DNA of 64,000 nt from Guptibacillus algicola (GCF_020171805.1 NZ_JAIVAF010000003.1:744001-808000); one strand, 5' to 3'; counted from the stretch's first letter, positions 15,129-24,889 are shown. Translations and numbers: made by a program. Notes: generated by a model from the sequence alone, not told the origin.

Positions 15129-16457
15129 TTGGATAAGGTTTACGTCCTGGATACAAACGTCTTATTACAGGATCCAAATGCCATCTATTCGTTTGATACG
15201 AATGAAATCGTTATTCCTGCTGTTGTATTAGAAGAGGTTGATTCAAAGAAGCGATATATGGACGAAATTGGAAGGAACGCAAGACACATCTCACGAATGA
15301 TCGATGGATTCAGAGAGCGAGGTAAACTTCATTCTTCGATTCCTTTAGAGAATGGCGGGACGCTAAGGATTGAGCTCAATCATCGATCGTTTCAATATTT
15401 TCAAGATAAGTTTGTTGAGAAAACAAATGATAATCGTATATTGGCGGTAGCATTAAATTTGTTTTTAGAAGAAGGAAAACAGAAATCTGGTCGAACTGTT
15501 ATTCTTGTTAGCAAAGATGCGCTTGTGAGAGTAAAAGCAGATGCTCTCGGCATTCAAGCGGAAGACTTCTTAAGTGATCGGGTAGTCGAATTCAATCAGA
15601 TCTATACGGGTTATGAGGAACGTTATGTCGAGAGTGACCTATTAAACAGCTTCTTTGAACATCACTATATCGATCAAAAGGCATTGAAAGGTAAGCAGCT
15701 TTATCCGAACCAATATGTCATCTTGAAAGATCCAGCACATCCTTCTTCATCAGGAATCGGTAAGGTTGATAAGAAGGGTAAGCGGATCGAAAAGACAGCG
15801 ATGGAAACGGAATACATGTGGGGAATTGGTCCGAGGAATGTCCAGCAACGAATGGCGCTTGATTTACTCGTTAGAAAAGATATCCCGCTCGTTACGTTAG
15901 TTGGAAAAGCAGGGACTGGGAAAACACTTCTTACGATAGCTGCTGGGCTCATGCAAACAGAGGATTTGAATCAATATAAAAAGCTCTTCATCGCAAGACC
16001 TATCGTACCTGTTGGGAAGGATATTGGATATTTACCTGGTGAGAAAGATGAAAAGTTAAAACCGTGGATGCAGCCGATCTATGATAACCTTGAATACTTA
16101 TTTAATGTGAAGAAAACAGGGGAATTAGAAAAGATCCTAGCAGGTATAGGATCGATACAAGTAGAGGCGCTTACGTATATTCGTGGGCGAAGCCTCCCAG
16201 ATCAATACATTATTATCGACGAAGCGCAAAACCTTACGAAGCATGAAGTCAAAACGATCCTTACCAGGGTGGGTGAGGGTAGTAAAATCGTTCTTCTTGG
16301 AGATCCACAACAAATTGATCACCCCTATTTAGATGAATATACCAATGGGCTCACATATGTTGTAGAAAAATTTAAAGACCAACCGCTAAGTGGACATGTG
16401 AAACTTGAGAAAGGTGAACGATCTCAACTTGCCCGACTTGCGGCTGACCTTCTTTAA
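15129..16457 (+). CDS. ylaK: PIN domain plus PhoH-type ATPase (YlaK)
   Basis: 442 residues. An N-terminal PIN-type RNase domain (VLDTNVLLQDP at 6-16, EEVDSKKR, NDNRILAVA near 101-109) is joined to a PhoH ATPase with Walker A GKAGTGKT (259-266) and Walker B IIIDEAQN (361-368). PhoH2-type PIN-PhoH proteins act as ATP-driven RNases/RNA helicases in other bacteria; I infer a role in RNA turnover. TTG start at 15129 behind CGGGAGGCG. It overlaps the convergent ylaL by 4 bp and has no separate terminator. Confidence 0.88.
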   Translation: MDKVYVLDTNVLLQDPNAIYSFDTNEIVIPAVVLEEVDSKKRYMDEIGRNARHISRMIDGFRERGKLHSSIPLENGGTLRIELNHRSFQYFQDKFVEKTNDNRILAVALNLFLEEGKQKSGRTVILVSKDALVRVKADALGIQAEDFLSDRVVEFNQIYTGYEERYVESDLLNSFFEHHYIDQKALKGKQLYPNQYVILKDPAHPSSSGIGKVDKKGKRIEKTAMETEYMWGIGPRNVQQRMALDLLVRKDIPLVTLVGKAGTGKTLLTIAAGLMQTEDLNQYKKLFIARPIVPVGKDIGYLPGEKDEKLKPWMQPIYDNLEYLFNVKKTGELEKILAGIGSIQVEALTYIRGRSLPDQYIIIDEAQNLTKHEVKTILTRVGEGSKIVLLGDPQQIDHPYLDEYTNGLTYVVEKFKDQPLSGHVKLEKGERSQLARLAADLL

Positions 16458-16948
16458 ATGATGGTAATTCCTGAAATGTTTTTATATGGTGATGAAGCAT
16501 TTGAACCATCGCCATAATAAAAATGTACTGGTCCATCATCCTTGAGCGGCTTTCCGTTTAGGGCGAAACCTAGAAAGCCGTTCAAAGCTTCTTCAATGGA
16601 AAGAATGACGTGTTCGCCGTTATTTGTCTCTAACTGGACTTGATTGCCTTCCACCAAGGGTTCAGCATTCGAAATAAACGGTTCTAGAGGTATCACGTAG
16701 CTACCTTTTAAAATTTTTTCTTTTTCAAAGCGCTTTATACTTTGGTTAATAGGTGGTTTAATACCTGTACGTGCTTGTTCGAAGCGTTCTGACTGAGCCT
16801 TGATGTAATCGTTCTCATTTTCTTCAGAAGTACGATTGAACTTTAGAAATTCATCAAGCTCAATTTTTCTGTCATCGAATATCCAAACGCTCGCGTCTAG
16901 CGTAATCGGATAAGTGACCTTCCCTTTGATTGGAATAATCGTTTCCAT
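16454..16948 (-). CDS. ylaL: YlaL, conserved Bacillaceae protein
   Basis: 164 residues, soluble. It begins METIIPIKGKVTYPITLDAS and continues VWIFDDRKIELDEF, which fits the B. subtilis YlaL opening as I recall it, and ends in a Gly/Asn-rich tail. No catalytic motif seen; the function is unknown. The ATG at 16948 is chosen because GGGGTG lies six bases upstream; an ATG three codons earlier overlaps that site. Tail-to-tail with ylaK, overlapping by 4 bp. Confidence 0.75.
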   Translation of the reverse strand: METIIPIKGKVTYPITLDASVWIFDDRKIELDEFLKFNRTSEENENDYIKAQSERFEQARTGIKPPINQSIKRFEKEKILKGSYVIPLEPFISNAEPLVEGNQVQLETNNGEHVILSIEEALNGFLGFALNGKPLKDDGPVHFYYGDGSNASSPYKNISGITII

Positions 16949-17068
16949 ATGATGCACCCCGCAATCTAAATCTTTTGCAAAACAAGTATACCGGTTATGC
17001 TTGCTTTTGTCACATTTGGGGAATAGTATGGTGACATAATTTATTCTTCAGAGGTGGGTGACGGAAAC

Positions 17069-17998
17069 ATGAAATGTACCACAGAACAGGAACTAGTCAA
17101 ACTCGTTAAGCGCAGCAAGCCATTTACTAAGGATGGGAAAGTAGCTGATTACATCCCTGCCCTTGAAAAAGCAGACCCTGATAAACTGGCAATCGCCGTC
17201 TATTCAAAAGAAGATGGGTGTTTATCTGCTGGAGACGTTGGAGAAACCTTCACGCTACAGAGTATTTCAAAGATACTTACGCTCGCATTAGCAATTATGG
17301 ATGCGGGAGAGGATCATGTTTTTTCAAGAGTTGGGAAGGAGCCAACAGGCGATCCTTTTAATTCGATCGCGAAGCTTGAGTCACAAGTTCCTTCAAAGCC
17401 GTTAAATCCAATGATCAATGCTGGTGCTTTAGTCGTTACAGATTTGATCCACGGTGAAACCTCAGATGAGAAAGTTGGCCGTATTTTACAGCTGATTCAT
17501 GATATGACGAACAATTCTAGCATAGGGATCAATTACGAAGTAGCTGACTCGGAGTTTGAATCAGCTCATTTAAACCGTGCCTTATGTTATTTTATGAAGC
17601 AACATGGTTTGATCGATAATGATGTTGAAATGCTTCTCGAAGCTTACACGAAACAATGTTCGGTAGAAGTAAACTGTAAGGACCTTGCGAGAATAGGAAT
17701 GGTGCTTGCGAATGAAGGCCGTGATCCTGAAACAGAACGAAAGATTATTCCGAGGTATATCGCTCGTATCGTCAAAACGTTCATGGTAACGTGTGGTATG
17801 TATAATGCATCAGGAGAATTTGCGATTAATGTGGCAATTCCAGCGAAAAGTGGTGTCTCTGGTGGAATTTTAAGTCTTGTACCTAATCAGATGGGAATAG
17901 GAGTATACAGCCCGCCCCTGGATCCTAAAGGGAATAGCATTGCTGGAATCAAGCTACTTGAAAACTTTTCTTCACAATACGAATTAAGCATATTCTAG
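17069..17998 (+). CDS. glsA: Glutaminase
   Basis: Hydrolyses glutamine to glutamate and ammonia. 309 residues, the exact usual length of the bacterial GlsA family, which has a serine beta-lactamase-like fold. The nucleophile lies in QSISK (SxxK), and PLNPMINAGAL, a central EVNCKDLARIGMVLAN block and the C-terminal PAKSGVSGGI are all present. ATG at 17069 is preferred over the in-frame GTG at 17054, which overlaps the ribosome site GAGGTGG. The position equals ylaM (glsA2), the second glutaminase of B. subtilis. Confidence 0.92.
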   Translation: MKCTTEQELVKLVKRSKPFTKDGKVADYIPALEKADPDKLAIAVYSKEDGCLSAGDVGETFTLQSISKILTLALAIMDAGEDHVFSRVGKEPTGDPFNSIAKLESQVPSKPLNPMINAGALVVTDLIHGETSDEKVGRILQLIHDMTNNSSIGINYEVADSEFESAHLNRALCYFMKQHGLIDNDVEMLLEAYTKQCSVEVNCKDLARIGMVLANEGRDPETERKIIPRYIARIVKTFMVTCGMYNASGEFAINVAIPAKSGVSGGILSLVPNQMGIGVYSPPLDPKGNSIAGIKLLENFSSQYELSIF

Positions 17999-18085
17999 TA
18001 TGAAAAATACTGGTTTTTCTTGCAATTTATCGGGTTAGCTTTTATGATTATAAGAGGAATGGGAAAGGGAACGGAGGGATCAGTT

Positions 18086-18367
18086 TTGTCAACTGGGATG
18101 GCAACAGGACATCGTGAAAAAGCATACGAGCTGTTGAAGGCCGATGCGCACAAGATCCTAAAACTCATTGAAGTTCAAATGGAGAATTTAACAATGCCTC
18201 AATGTCCTCTTTATGAAGAGGTTCTTGATACTCAAATGTTTGGTTTATCACGTGAAATAGACTTCGCTGTTCGATTAGGACTAGTGAACGAAGACGATGG
18301 AAAAGAATTGCTCGAGTCTCTCGAACGTCAGCTCTCAGCTCTTCATGAAGCTAGCATTAAGAAATAA
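18086..18367 (+). CDS. ylaN: YlaN, iron/Fur-linked small protein
   Basis: 93 residues, the B. subtilis length. The central stretch [19 protein letters not shown] followed by [16 protein letters not shown] is almost invariant in the family. YlaN homologues bind Fe(II) and relieve Fur repression in B. subtilis and Staphylococcus aureus. Start TTG at 18086, seven bases behind GGAGGG; upstream in-frame codons lack a site and are not conserved. A strong terminator follows. Confidence 0.92.
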   Translation: MSTGMATGHREKAYELLKADAHKILKLIEVQMENLTMPQCPLYEEVLDTQMFGLSREIDFAVRLGLVNEDDGKELLESLERQLSALHEASIKK

Positions 18368-18371
18368 TAAC

Positions 18372-18407
18372 AAGCTCAAACTATTACTAGATAGTTTGAG
18401 CTTTTTG
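18372..18407 (+). terminator. Terminator after ylaN
   Basis: 13-bp stem AAGCTCAAACTAT / ATAGTTTGAGCTT, 6-nt loop, T run. Confidence 0.92.
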
Positions 18408-18485
18408 TTTGGCTTAACGAACGGAGGAAGAAAATATGATAGAATACGAGTGTAAGGCTAGTTTAGATAGTAGGAGTAGATAAGA

Positions 18486-18920
18486 ATGTATGATTTGCTC
18501 ATGGTGATTCTTGTTATTTCCCCTCTCAGTTTACTATTACATGAAGCAGGTCATACCCTTGCAGCAAACGTATTAACGTCCTCAAGTGTAAAGCTTCACC
18601 TTGGCGTAGGACCGAGATTATTTACCTGGAAACATGCAAGAGGAGAAATCGCGATTAACGCCTTCTATTTTGCGGGCGGAATGACGATTAGTAGCCAGCC
18701 TGACCATGCATTCGGAAAAGTGATCATAGCCTTGAGTGGCCCGCTCTTTAATTTGAGTGCAGCACTTCTCACACTGGCCCTTCCGTTGCCCCTTCATATC
18801 GTAGCCTGGACACTATTTTTTAATCTCTGGCTTTGTATTACGAACTTGATTCCTTTTAAAGTGATGGGAAAAGAGTCTGACGGCTGGACGATTTTAAAAG
18901 TAATTCGTGAAAAGTCTTAA
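18486..18920 (+). CDS. Minimal M50-family membrane metalloprotease
   Basis: 144 residues, almost entirely membrane helices. Zinc motif HEAGH at 19-23 and the second M50 element, NLIPFKVMGKESDG, near the C-terminus, with Asp as probable third zinc ligand. No PDZ or CBS domain, so it is the smallest form of the site-2 protease fold. M50 proteases cut within membranes; the substrate is unknown. ATG behind AGTAGGAGTAG. It stands between ylaN and ftsW, where I know of no such gene in B. subtilis. Confidence 0.75.
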   Translation: MYDLLMVILVISPLSLLLHEAGHTLAANVLTSSSVKLHLGVGPRLFTWKHARGEIAINAFYFAGGMTISSQPDHAFGKVIIALSGPLFNLSAALLTLALPLPLHIVAWTLFFNLWLCITNLIPFKVMGKESDGWTILKVIREKS

Positions 18921-19059
18921 TTTATCTAGGACAGGCAGGTTTCGATGAAAACTCATCGAATGCTATACATACTTCAAACGCATTGCAGTCATCGGTATAG
19001 ACCTTATCGATCAGTACTGTTCGTAAATCCAGAGTAAATAAATAGGTAGGATGACGTCT

Positions 19060-20214
19060 ATGATAAAAAAATTATTTAAGAATTACGATTATTCACTCAT
19101 CATAAGCGTGTTACTTTTGTGCGTATTTGGCCTCGTGATGGTCTATAGCGCAAGCATGGTATGGGCTGTGATGAGGCATGAGACCAATAGCGCTTATTTC
19201 TTTAATAGGCAGATCATGTGGTTAGCGGTATCGTTAGTTGTCTTGTTAGGAACGATGTTGTTTCCTTACAAAGCGTATCGAAAATTCATTATACCGATAC
19301 TGGGAGGATCGGTTCTTGGATTGCTACTCGTAAAAATAATTGGATCAACAACTAACAATGCACAGAGTTGGATTTATATCGGTCCAATCGGTTTCCAACC
19401 TTCTGAATTTGTTAAGTTAGGTTTGATTATTTATCTTGCTGCTATTTACTCTAAAAAACAAGCCTATATTTCTAACTTTCTAAGAGGGGCTTTACCTCCT
19501 ATCATGGTAATTGGAGTAATCTTCGCTCTAGTAGCGTCTCAGCCAGATCTTGGGACGGCAATGATCATTGCGTTAACTTCAGGAATCGTAATCGTATGCT
19601 CCGGAATGAGATGGCAGCATCTATTAAGTTTGATAGCTGTCGGGATACTCCTATTTGCTGGTGCATGGTTAACGCTATCAGCAGAGCAATTATCCCGATT
19701 TACGGGCGCCTATAATCCATTTTCAGATCCAACTGATAGCGGATTCCACTTAATTAATTCGTATATCGCAATTGCTTCAGGAGGCATCACGGGTCAGGGA
19801 TTCGGCCAAAGCATTCAAAAGTATGGCTTCTTACCTGAACCACACACTGATTTTATTATGGCGATCGTAGCAGAAGAATTAGGTCTATTTGGTGTCGTGT
19901 TTGTAGTCGGTCTGCTTGGTTACATTGTGTTCAAAGGTTTCGTCATTGGCATTCGATGTAAGGATACGTTTGGCAGTCTTCTAGCAATAGGGATTGCAGG
20001 TATGATCGGTGTGCAAACTGTCGTAAACCTTGGAGCAATCACAGGGTGGTTACCAGTAACAGGAGTTCCACTACCTTTTATTAGTTATGGTGGCTCTTCA
20101 TTAGTTCTACTAATGATGTCTGTTGGGATCTTAATCAATGTCTCTGCATTCGTAAACATTCGAAAAGCAAAGAAAACAGATCATTTCCAAAGTGAAAATA
20201 CCGTTTCAATGTAA
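19060..20214 (+). CDS. ftsW: Septal peptidoglycan glycosyltransferase FtsW (SEDS family)
   Basis: 384 residues with about ten membrane helices. SEDS family landmarks are the VYSASM segment in helix 1, GFQPSEFVKLGLIIYLA, SQPDLGTAMII (catalytic Asp region), and LPEPHTDFIMAIVAEELG followed by GVPLPFISYGGSS. FtsW polymerises lipid II at the septum with a class B PBP, here probably PbpB at 58.3 kb. ATG at 19060 lies nine bases behind GGTAGG; an ATG at 19051 abuts that site. FtsW rather than RodA/SpoVE is inferred from its position ahead of pycA, as in B. subtilis. Confidence 0.9.
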   Translation: MIKKLFKNYDYSLIISVLLLCVFGLVMVYSASMVWAVMRHETNSAYFFNRQIMWLAVSLVVLLGTMLFPYKAYRKFIIPILGGSVLGLLLVKIIGSTTNNAQSWIYIGPIGFQPSEFVKLGLIIYLAAIYSKKQAYISNFLRGALPPIMVIGVIFALVASQPDLGTAMIIALTSGIVIVCSGMRWQHLLSLIAVGILLFAGAWLTLSAEQLSRFTGAYNPFSDPTDSGFHLINSYIAIASGGITGQGFGQSIQKYGFLPEPHTDFIMAIVAEELGLFGVVFVVGLLGYIVFKGFVIGIRCKDTFGSLLAIGIAGMIGVQTVVNLGAITGWLPVTGVPLPFISYGGSSLVLLMMSVGILINVSAFVNIRKAKKTDHFQSENTVSM

Positions 20215-20242
20215 TTCTGACTTAGCAAGAGGAGGAACTAAT

Positions 20243-23200
20243 TTGAAAGAAATTAAGAAAATACTTGTAGCAAACAGAGGCGAAATTGCAATTCGTATCT
20301 TTCGTGCATGTACTGAACTTGATATTCGTACGGTTGCGATCTATTCAAAAGAAGACAGTGGTGCTTACCATAGATACAAAGCTGATGAAGCGTATCTAGT
20401 AGGCGAGGATAAAAAACCGATCGATGCTTATCTAGACATTGAAGGAATCATTGAAATAGCTAAAACCAATAACATAGATGCGATCCATCCAGGTTATGGT
20501 TTTCTTTCTGAGAATACTCACTTTGCGAAACGCTGTCAGGAAGAAGACATCATCTTTATTGGACCTGACCTAGAACATCTGGGCATGTTTGGAGATAAAG
20601 TGGAGGCTAGAAAACAAGCAGTGTTAGCTGACCTTCCCGTCATCCCTGGATCCGACGGTCCTGTTGAAGGATTGAATGAAGTCAAACAATTCGCTGAAGA
20701 ACATGGCTATCCATTGATGATCAAAGCTGCATTAGGTGGCGGAGGTCGAGGGATGAGAATTGTTAGAAGTGAACAAGCCCTTGCTGATTCATATGAAAGA
20801 GCGAAGTCTGAGGCGAAGGCTGCATTTGGTCGTGATGAAATATACGTAGAGAAATTTGTAGAAAATCCAAAACATATTGAAGTTCAGATATTAAGTGATA
20901 AACACGGAAATACGATTCACCTTTATGAACGTGACTGCTCTGTTCAAAGACGTCATCAAAAAGTAGTCGAAGTTGCACCTAGCGTGTCACTTGATGAGAA
21001 AACAAGAGCGGACATCTGTGATGCAGCTGTTAGATTGATGAAGAATGTAGAGTATGTTAACGCTGGTACAGTAGAGTTTCTCGTCGATCAACAAGGACAG
21101 TTCTTCTTTATCGAAGTAAATCCTCGCGTACAGGTTGAGCACACGATTACCGAAATGATCACCGGGATCGACATCGTGCAATCTCAGATCATGATCGCAC
21201 AAGGTGAAGAACTTCATGGTAGTCGTCTAGGTATTCCGGTTCAAGGGAAAATCGATTGTCACGGTGTTGCAATTCAGTGTCGAGTAACGACAGAAGACCC
21301 TGAAAACAACTTTATGCCAGACACAGGAAAGTTAATGGCATATCGAACAGGTGGCGGATTTGGCGTTCGTCTAGATGCTGGTAACGGCTATCAAGGTGCG
21401 GTTATCACACCTTACTATGATTCGCTACTCGTTAAGCTTTCTACTTGGGCATTAAGCTTTGAACAAGCAGCTTCAAAGATGGTACGTAACCTAAAAGAAT
21501 TTCGGATCAGAGGCATTAAAACAAATATTGCGTTCTTAGAAAATGTAATCAAGCATGAAAATTTCAAAAATGGTGTTTATGACACATCCTTTATCGATTC
21601 GACTCCAGAACTTTTTGTTTTCCCTAAACGAAAAGACAGAGGTACGAAGATGCTTTCTTATATTGGGACCATTACCGTCAACGGATTTCCGGGTCTCGAT
21701 AAAAAGAAGAAGCCAGCTTTTCCAAAAAGGAGAATCCCTCACTTAACGTATAGTGAAGAAATTCCTAAAGGAACGAAGCAAATTCTTGATGAAGAGGGGC
21801 CTGAAGGACTTGTGAACTGGGTGAAGGACCAAAACAAAACGTTGCTCACAGATACAACATTCCGAGATGGGCATCAATCTCTACTAGCAACTCGCGTACG
21901 TACAACCGATCTGTTGCACATCGCTGAACCTACTTCTAGAATGTTACCGGAATTGTTCTCGATGGAGATGTGGGGCGGAGCGACGTTTGATGTTTCACTT
22001 CGATTCCTAAAAGAAGATCCGTGGGATCGACTTATCAAACTCAGAGAGAAAGTTCCGAACGTAATGTTCCAGATGCTCCTACGTGCTTCGAATGCTGTAG
22101 GTTACAAAAACTATCCAGATAACTTGATCAACGAGTTTGTAGAAAAATCAGCAGATGCAGGAATCGATGTGTTTCGAATCTTCGACAGCTTGAACTGGGT
22201 AGAAGGCATGACAAAAGCGATCGAAGCGGTGCGTAGAACAAACAAGATTGCTGAAGCGTCAATCTGTTATACAGGAGATATTCTAGATCCTTCGAAAACG
22301 AAATACGACTTAGCCTATTATCAAAGGTTAGCAAAAGAGCTAGAAGATGCTGGTGCGCATATTCTTGGAATCAAAGATATGGCGGGACTATTAAAGCCTC
22401 AAGCAGCCTATGATCTCATTTCTACTTTAAAAGAAACCGTTTCTATCCCAATCCACCTCCATACTCATGATACGAGTGGAAACGGCGTATATACATACGC
22501 TAAAGCGATTGAAGCAGGTGTGGATATCGTGGACGTTGCCGTTAGTTCAATGGCTGGTCTTACCTCACAACCTAGTGCGAATTCTCTCTACTATGCGATG
22601 GAAGGGTCCGAACGACAGCCTAATATCGATATTAAAGCGCTAGAAGAGCTATCGCACTATTGGGAAGATACTAGAAAGTATTATAGCGGTTTTGAAAGCG
22701 GCATGTCGGCTCCACATACAGAAGTGTATCAGCATGAAATGCCTGGTGGTCAGTATAGTAATCTCCAGCAACAGGCAAAGGGAGTAGGCCTTGGAGAACG
22801 GTGGGACGAAGTAAAACAAATGTATAGCAGGGTCAATGAATTATTTGGTGATCTAGTAAAAGTAACACCTTCGTCGAAAGTGGTAGGCGACATGGCTCTT
22901 TATATGGTACAGAATGATTTGAATGAAGATGATATTTATGAACGAGGAGAGTCACTTGATTTTCCAGATTCAGTAGTGGAATTATTCCAGGGATACCTCG
23001 GACAACCGTATCAAGGATTCCCGAAAGAGCTTCAGCAAATCATCCTTAAGGGAAGAGAGCCTGTTACGACACGCCCAGGTGAACTACTAGAACCCGTTAA
23101 TTTCACTGATCTAAAAGATACGCTCTATCATAAATTAAATAGACAAGTAACAAGCCATGACTTAATTTCTTACGCTCTGTATCCTAAAGTATTCCTCGAA

Positions 23201-23683
23201 TATGAAGATGTTAAGGATATGTTCGGAGATGTATCAGTACTAGACACACCAACTTTCCTTTACGGTATGAGACTAGGGGAAGAGGTGGAAGTTGAAATCG
23301 AACAAGGAAAGACTCTTATCGTTAAACTTGTATCGATCGGAGAACCAAATATCGAAGGAAAGAGAACCATTTACTTCGAATTGAATGGTCAACCTCGTGA
23401 AGTAGTTATTAAGGATGAGAATGTTAAAACATCTGTAGCTGCTAAACCGAAAACAGATAAAAATAATCCGGACTATATAGGTGCGACGATGCCGGGAACT
23501 GTCATCAAAGTTCTTGTAGAAAACGGTGAGAAAGTAAACAAAGGTGACCATCTGATGATTACTGAAGCGATGAAGATGGAAACAACTGTGCAAGCACCAA
23601 GAAGTGGTGTGGTCAAACACATACATGTTTCGAATGGAGAAGGAATTGAGCCAGGAGATTTACTGATTGAATTACAGGAATAA
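20243..23683 (+). CDS. pycA: Pyruvate carboxylase
   Basis: Carboxylates pyruvate to oxaloacetate using ATP, bicarbonate and biotin. 1146 residues in the single-chain form: biotin carboxylase (1 to about 460, with VANRGEIAIRIFRA, the GGGGRGM ATP loop and VNPRVQVEHT), carboxyltransferase TIM barrel (about 530-800, with TTFRDGHQSLLATR and the HLHTHDTSG metal segment), the allosteric/tetramer region, and a biotinyl domain ending ITEAMKMETT with biotin-Lys near 1111. TTG start at 20243 behind AGAGGAGGAAC, 28 bp after ftsW with no terminator between, so partial co-transcription with ftsW is possible. Confidence 0.95.
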   Translation: MKEIKKILVANRGEIAIRIFRACTELDIRTVAIYSKEDSGAYHRYKADEAYLVGEDKKPIDAYLDIEGIIEIAKTNNIDAIHPGYGFLSENTHFAKRCQEEDIIFIGPDLEHLGMFGDKVEARKQAVLADLPVIPGSDGPVEGLNEVKQFAEEHGYPLMIKAALGGGGRGMRIVRSEQALADSYERAKSEAKAAFGRDEIYVEKFVENPKHIEVQILSDKHGNTIHLYERDCSVQRRHQKVVEVAPSVSLDEKTRADICDAAVRLMKNVEYVNAGTVEFLVDQQGQFFFIEVNPRVQVEHTITEMITGIDIVQSQIMIAQGEELHGSRLGIPVQGKIDCHGVAIQCRVTTEDPENNFMPDTGKLMAYRTGGGFGVRLDAGNGYQGAVITPYYDSLLVKLSTWALSFEQAASKMVRNLKEFRIRGIKTNIAFLENVIKHENFKNGVYDTSFIDSTPELFVFPKRKDRGTKMLSYIGTITVNGFPGLDKKKKPAFPKRRIPHLTYSEEIPKGTKQILDEEGPEGLVNWVKDQNKTLLTDTTFRDGHQSLLATRVRTTDLLHIAEPTSRMLPELFSMEMWGGATFDVSLRFLKEDPWDRLIKLREKVPNVMFQMLLRASNAVGYKNYPDNLINEFVEKSADAGIDVFRIFDSLNWVEGMTKAIEAVRRTNKIAEASICYTGDILDPSKTKYDLAYYQRLAKELEDAGAHILGIKDMAGLLKPQAAYDLISTLKETVSIPIHLHTHDTSGNGVYTYAKAIEAGVDIVDVAVSSMAGLTSQPSANSLYYAMEGSERQPNIDIKALEELSHYWEDTRKYYSGFESGMSAPHTEVYQHEMPGGQYSNLQQQAKGVGLGERWDEVKQMYSRVNELFGDLVKVTPSSKVVGDMALYMVQNDLNEDDIYERGESLDFPDSVVELFQGYLGQPYQGFPKELQQIILKGREPVTTRPGELLEPVNFTDLKDTLYHKLNRQVTSHDLISYALYPKVFLEYEDVKDMFGDVSVLDTPTFLYGMRLGEEVEVEIEQGKTLIVKLVSIGEPNIEGKRTIYFELNGQPREVVIKDENVKTSVAAKPKTDKNNPDYIGATMPGTVIKVLVENGEKVNKGDHLMITEAMKMETTVQAPRSGVVKHIHVSNGEGIEPGDLLIELQE

Positions 23684-23687
23684 AGAA

Positions 23688-23720
23688 AAGAAGCTGCGCG
23701 AATTCGCGCAGCTTCTTTTT
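23688..23720. terminator. Bidirectional terminator, pycA / ctaA
   Basis: Perfect 13-bp stem AAGAAGCTGCGCG / CGCGCAGCTTCTT, loop AATT, A/T tracts on both sides. Confidence 0.93.
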
Positions 23721-24612
23721 ACTGTCGTGCTCCTCGGAGAGAAAGCATGACGAGGTAGAGAAGGACGGTAAATAATCCTGAGATGAATAGTCCGTGAAAT
23801 AATGCAAGAAATAGATTTAGTTTTGTTACGACGACGAGGATACCGCTTAATGCTTGCAAAGATACGAAAACGAATGCAAGGATAAGGCCTCTTCGCATCG
23901 TCCTTTCGTTCTTCATTTCTCTAAGTCCTTTTATCATGATGTAGAGAATCCACACGAAAATCAACATGGCGGCTGTTCGGTGCAGCATCTGGATACCTGG
24001 TTGTCCTGAAAACGCGAGAAGTTGTCCATCATTACAGAAAGGCACATTACCGCAAGCCATACTTGAACCTGTGTGCCTTACAAGAGCACCGGTGTAAACA
24101 ACGATGTAAGAATAGATCGTAACAGCATAGAGATGAATTCTGATCCTCTTTGGAACGATTGGTTTTCGTACCGTCTGAGAGGCTTCAAATACAAGAATGG
24201 TTAGAAGTACCACACTCGCAAAGCTTGCTAGTGAAAATCCAAAGTGAGAGGCGAGTACAATATCAGATTGTCCCCATACAACAGCTGCTGCTCCAAGAAG
24301 ACCTTGAAAAACAATCAAGAAAACGGAAGCGATAGCTAGAATTTTTGTTTCTCTCATATGTCCGATCTTACGCCAACACCATATTGCCAATATAATAACG
24401 AGCAGCCCAAGGATAGCTGAGACGAATCTATGACTCAATTCTATAATCGTTTCAAGTTCTGGAGCTTCAGGCAATACTTTTCCGTAGCATAACGGCCATG
24501 AATTTCCGCATCCGTCACCTGAACCTGTTTTGGTTACAACTGCACCCATCAAAAGTACAAGAAGCATTCCAAGTGACGTTATGATTCCGAATAATTTCAA
24601 CAATTTATTCAC
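23719..24612 (-). CDS. ctaA: Heme A synthase
   Basis: Oxidises heme O to heme A for the caa3 oxidase. 297 residues, eight membrane helices. GALVTKTGSG-type helix I end (GAVVTKTGSGDGCGNSWP) holds one Cys pair and MACGNVPFCN a second, as in the Bacillus-type enzyme with two four-helix bundles. Heme-ligand His residues are visible in ELSHRFVSA, HFGFSLAS, ALVRHTGSS and LHRTAAM. GTG start at 24612, giving MNKLLKLFG, behind GAAGGTGG; an upstream in-frame GTG overlaps that site. Divergent from ctaB across a 383-bp region. Confidence 0.92.
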   Translation of the reverse strand: MNKLLKLFGIITSLGMLLVLLMGAVVTKTGSGDGCGNSWPLCYGKVLPEAPELETIIELSHRFVSAILGLLVIILAIWCWRKIGHMRETKILAIASVFLIVFQGLLGAAAVVWGQSDIVLASHFGFSLASFASVVLLTILVFEASQTVRKPIVPKRIRIHLYAVTIYSYIVVYTGALVRHTGSSMACGNVPFCNDGQLLAFSGQPGIQMLHRTAAMLIFVWILYIMIKGLREMKNERTMRRGLILAFVFVSLQALSGILVVVTKLNLFLALFHGLFISGLFTVLLYLVMLSLRGARQ

Positions 24613-24726
24613 AAATACCACCTTCTTATCAAATTGGCTCTAAAACGTAGTACAATAAGTGTGAGAAGAGCAGATTGCACCTATCTTTCTACAAAATAAA
24701 GCATATTTAGCTAATTTTAAACAACG

Positions 24727-24755
24727 TATACAAAACTAGTAGATTCGTTTATAAT
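24727..24755 (+). promoter_or_regulatory. Candidate promoter of the ctaB operon
   Basis: -35 TATACA (4 of 6), 17-bp spacer, perfect -10 TATAAT (24750-24755). The start would be near 24762, leaving a leader of about 235 nt before ctaB. Confidence 0.55.
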
Positions 24756-24819
24756 GGATAAGGATTGCGGATACTGCTTCCTCTCAAAACCAACATTATC
24801 TTACCATAGCTGTGACCGT

Positions 24820-24833
24820 GTTATCATGATAAC
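24820..24833. promoter_or_regulatory. 14-bp perfect palindrome in the ctaA-ctaB gap
   Basis: GTTATCATGATAAC, followed at once by TTGTGAAAATT, which resembles the ResD target TTTGTGAAT. In B. subtilis ResD activates cta genes. An operator role is inferred only from symmetry and position. Confidence 0.4.
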
Positions 24834-24889
24834 TTGTGAAAATTGCATAACACTTTTCAGATGAAGGTAAGAATCCTGGGGGAGTATAC

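Noticed and set aside
18921-19059. Hairpin TTCGATG / CATCGAA before ftsW as a terminator or leader element
   Set aside because: No T run follows and nothing further supports a function; it may be chance.
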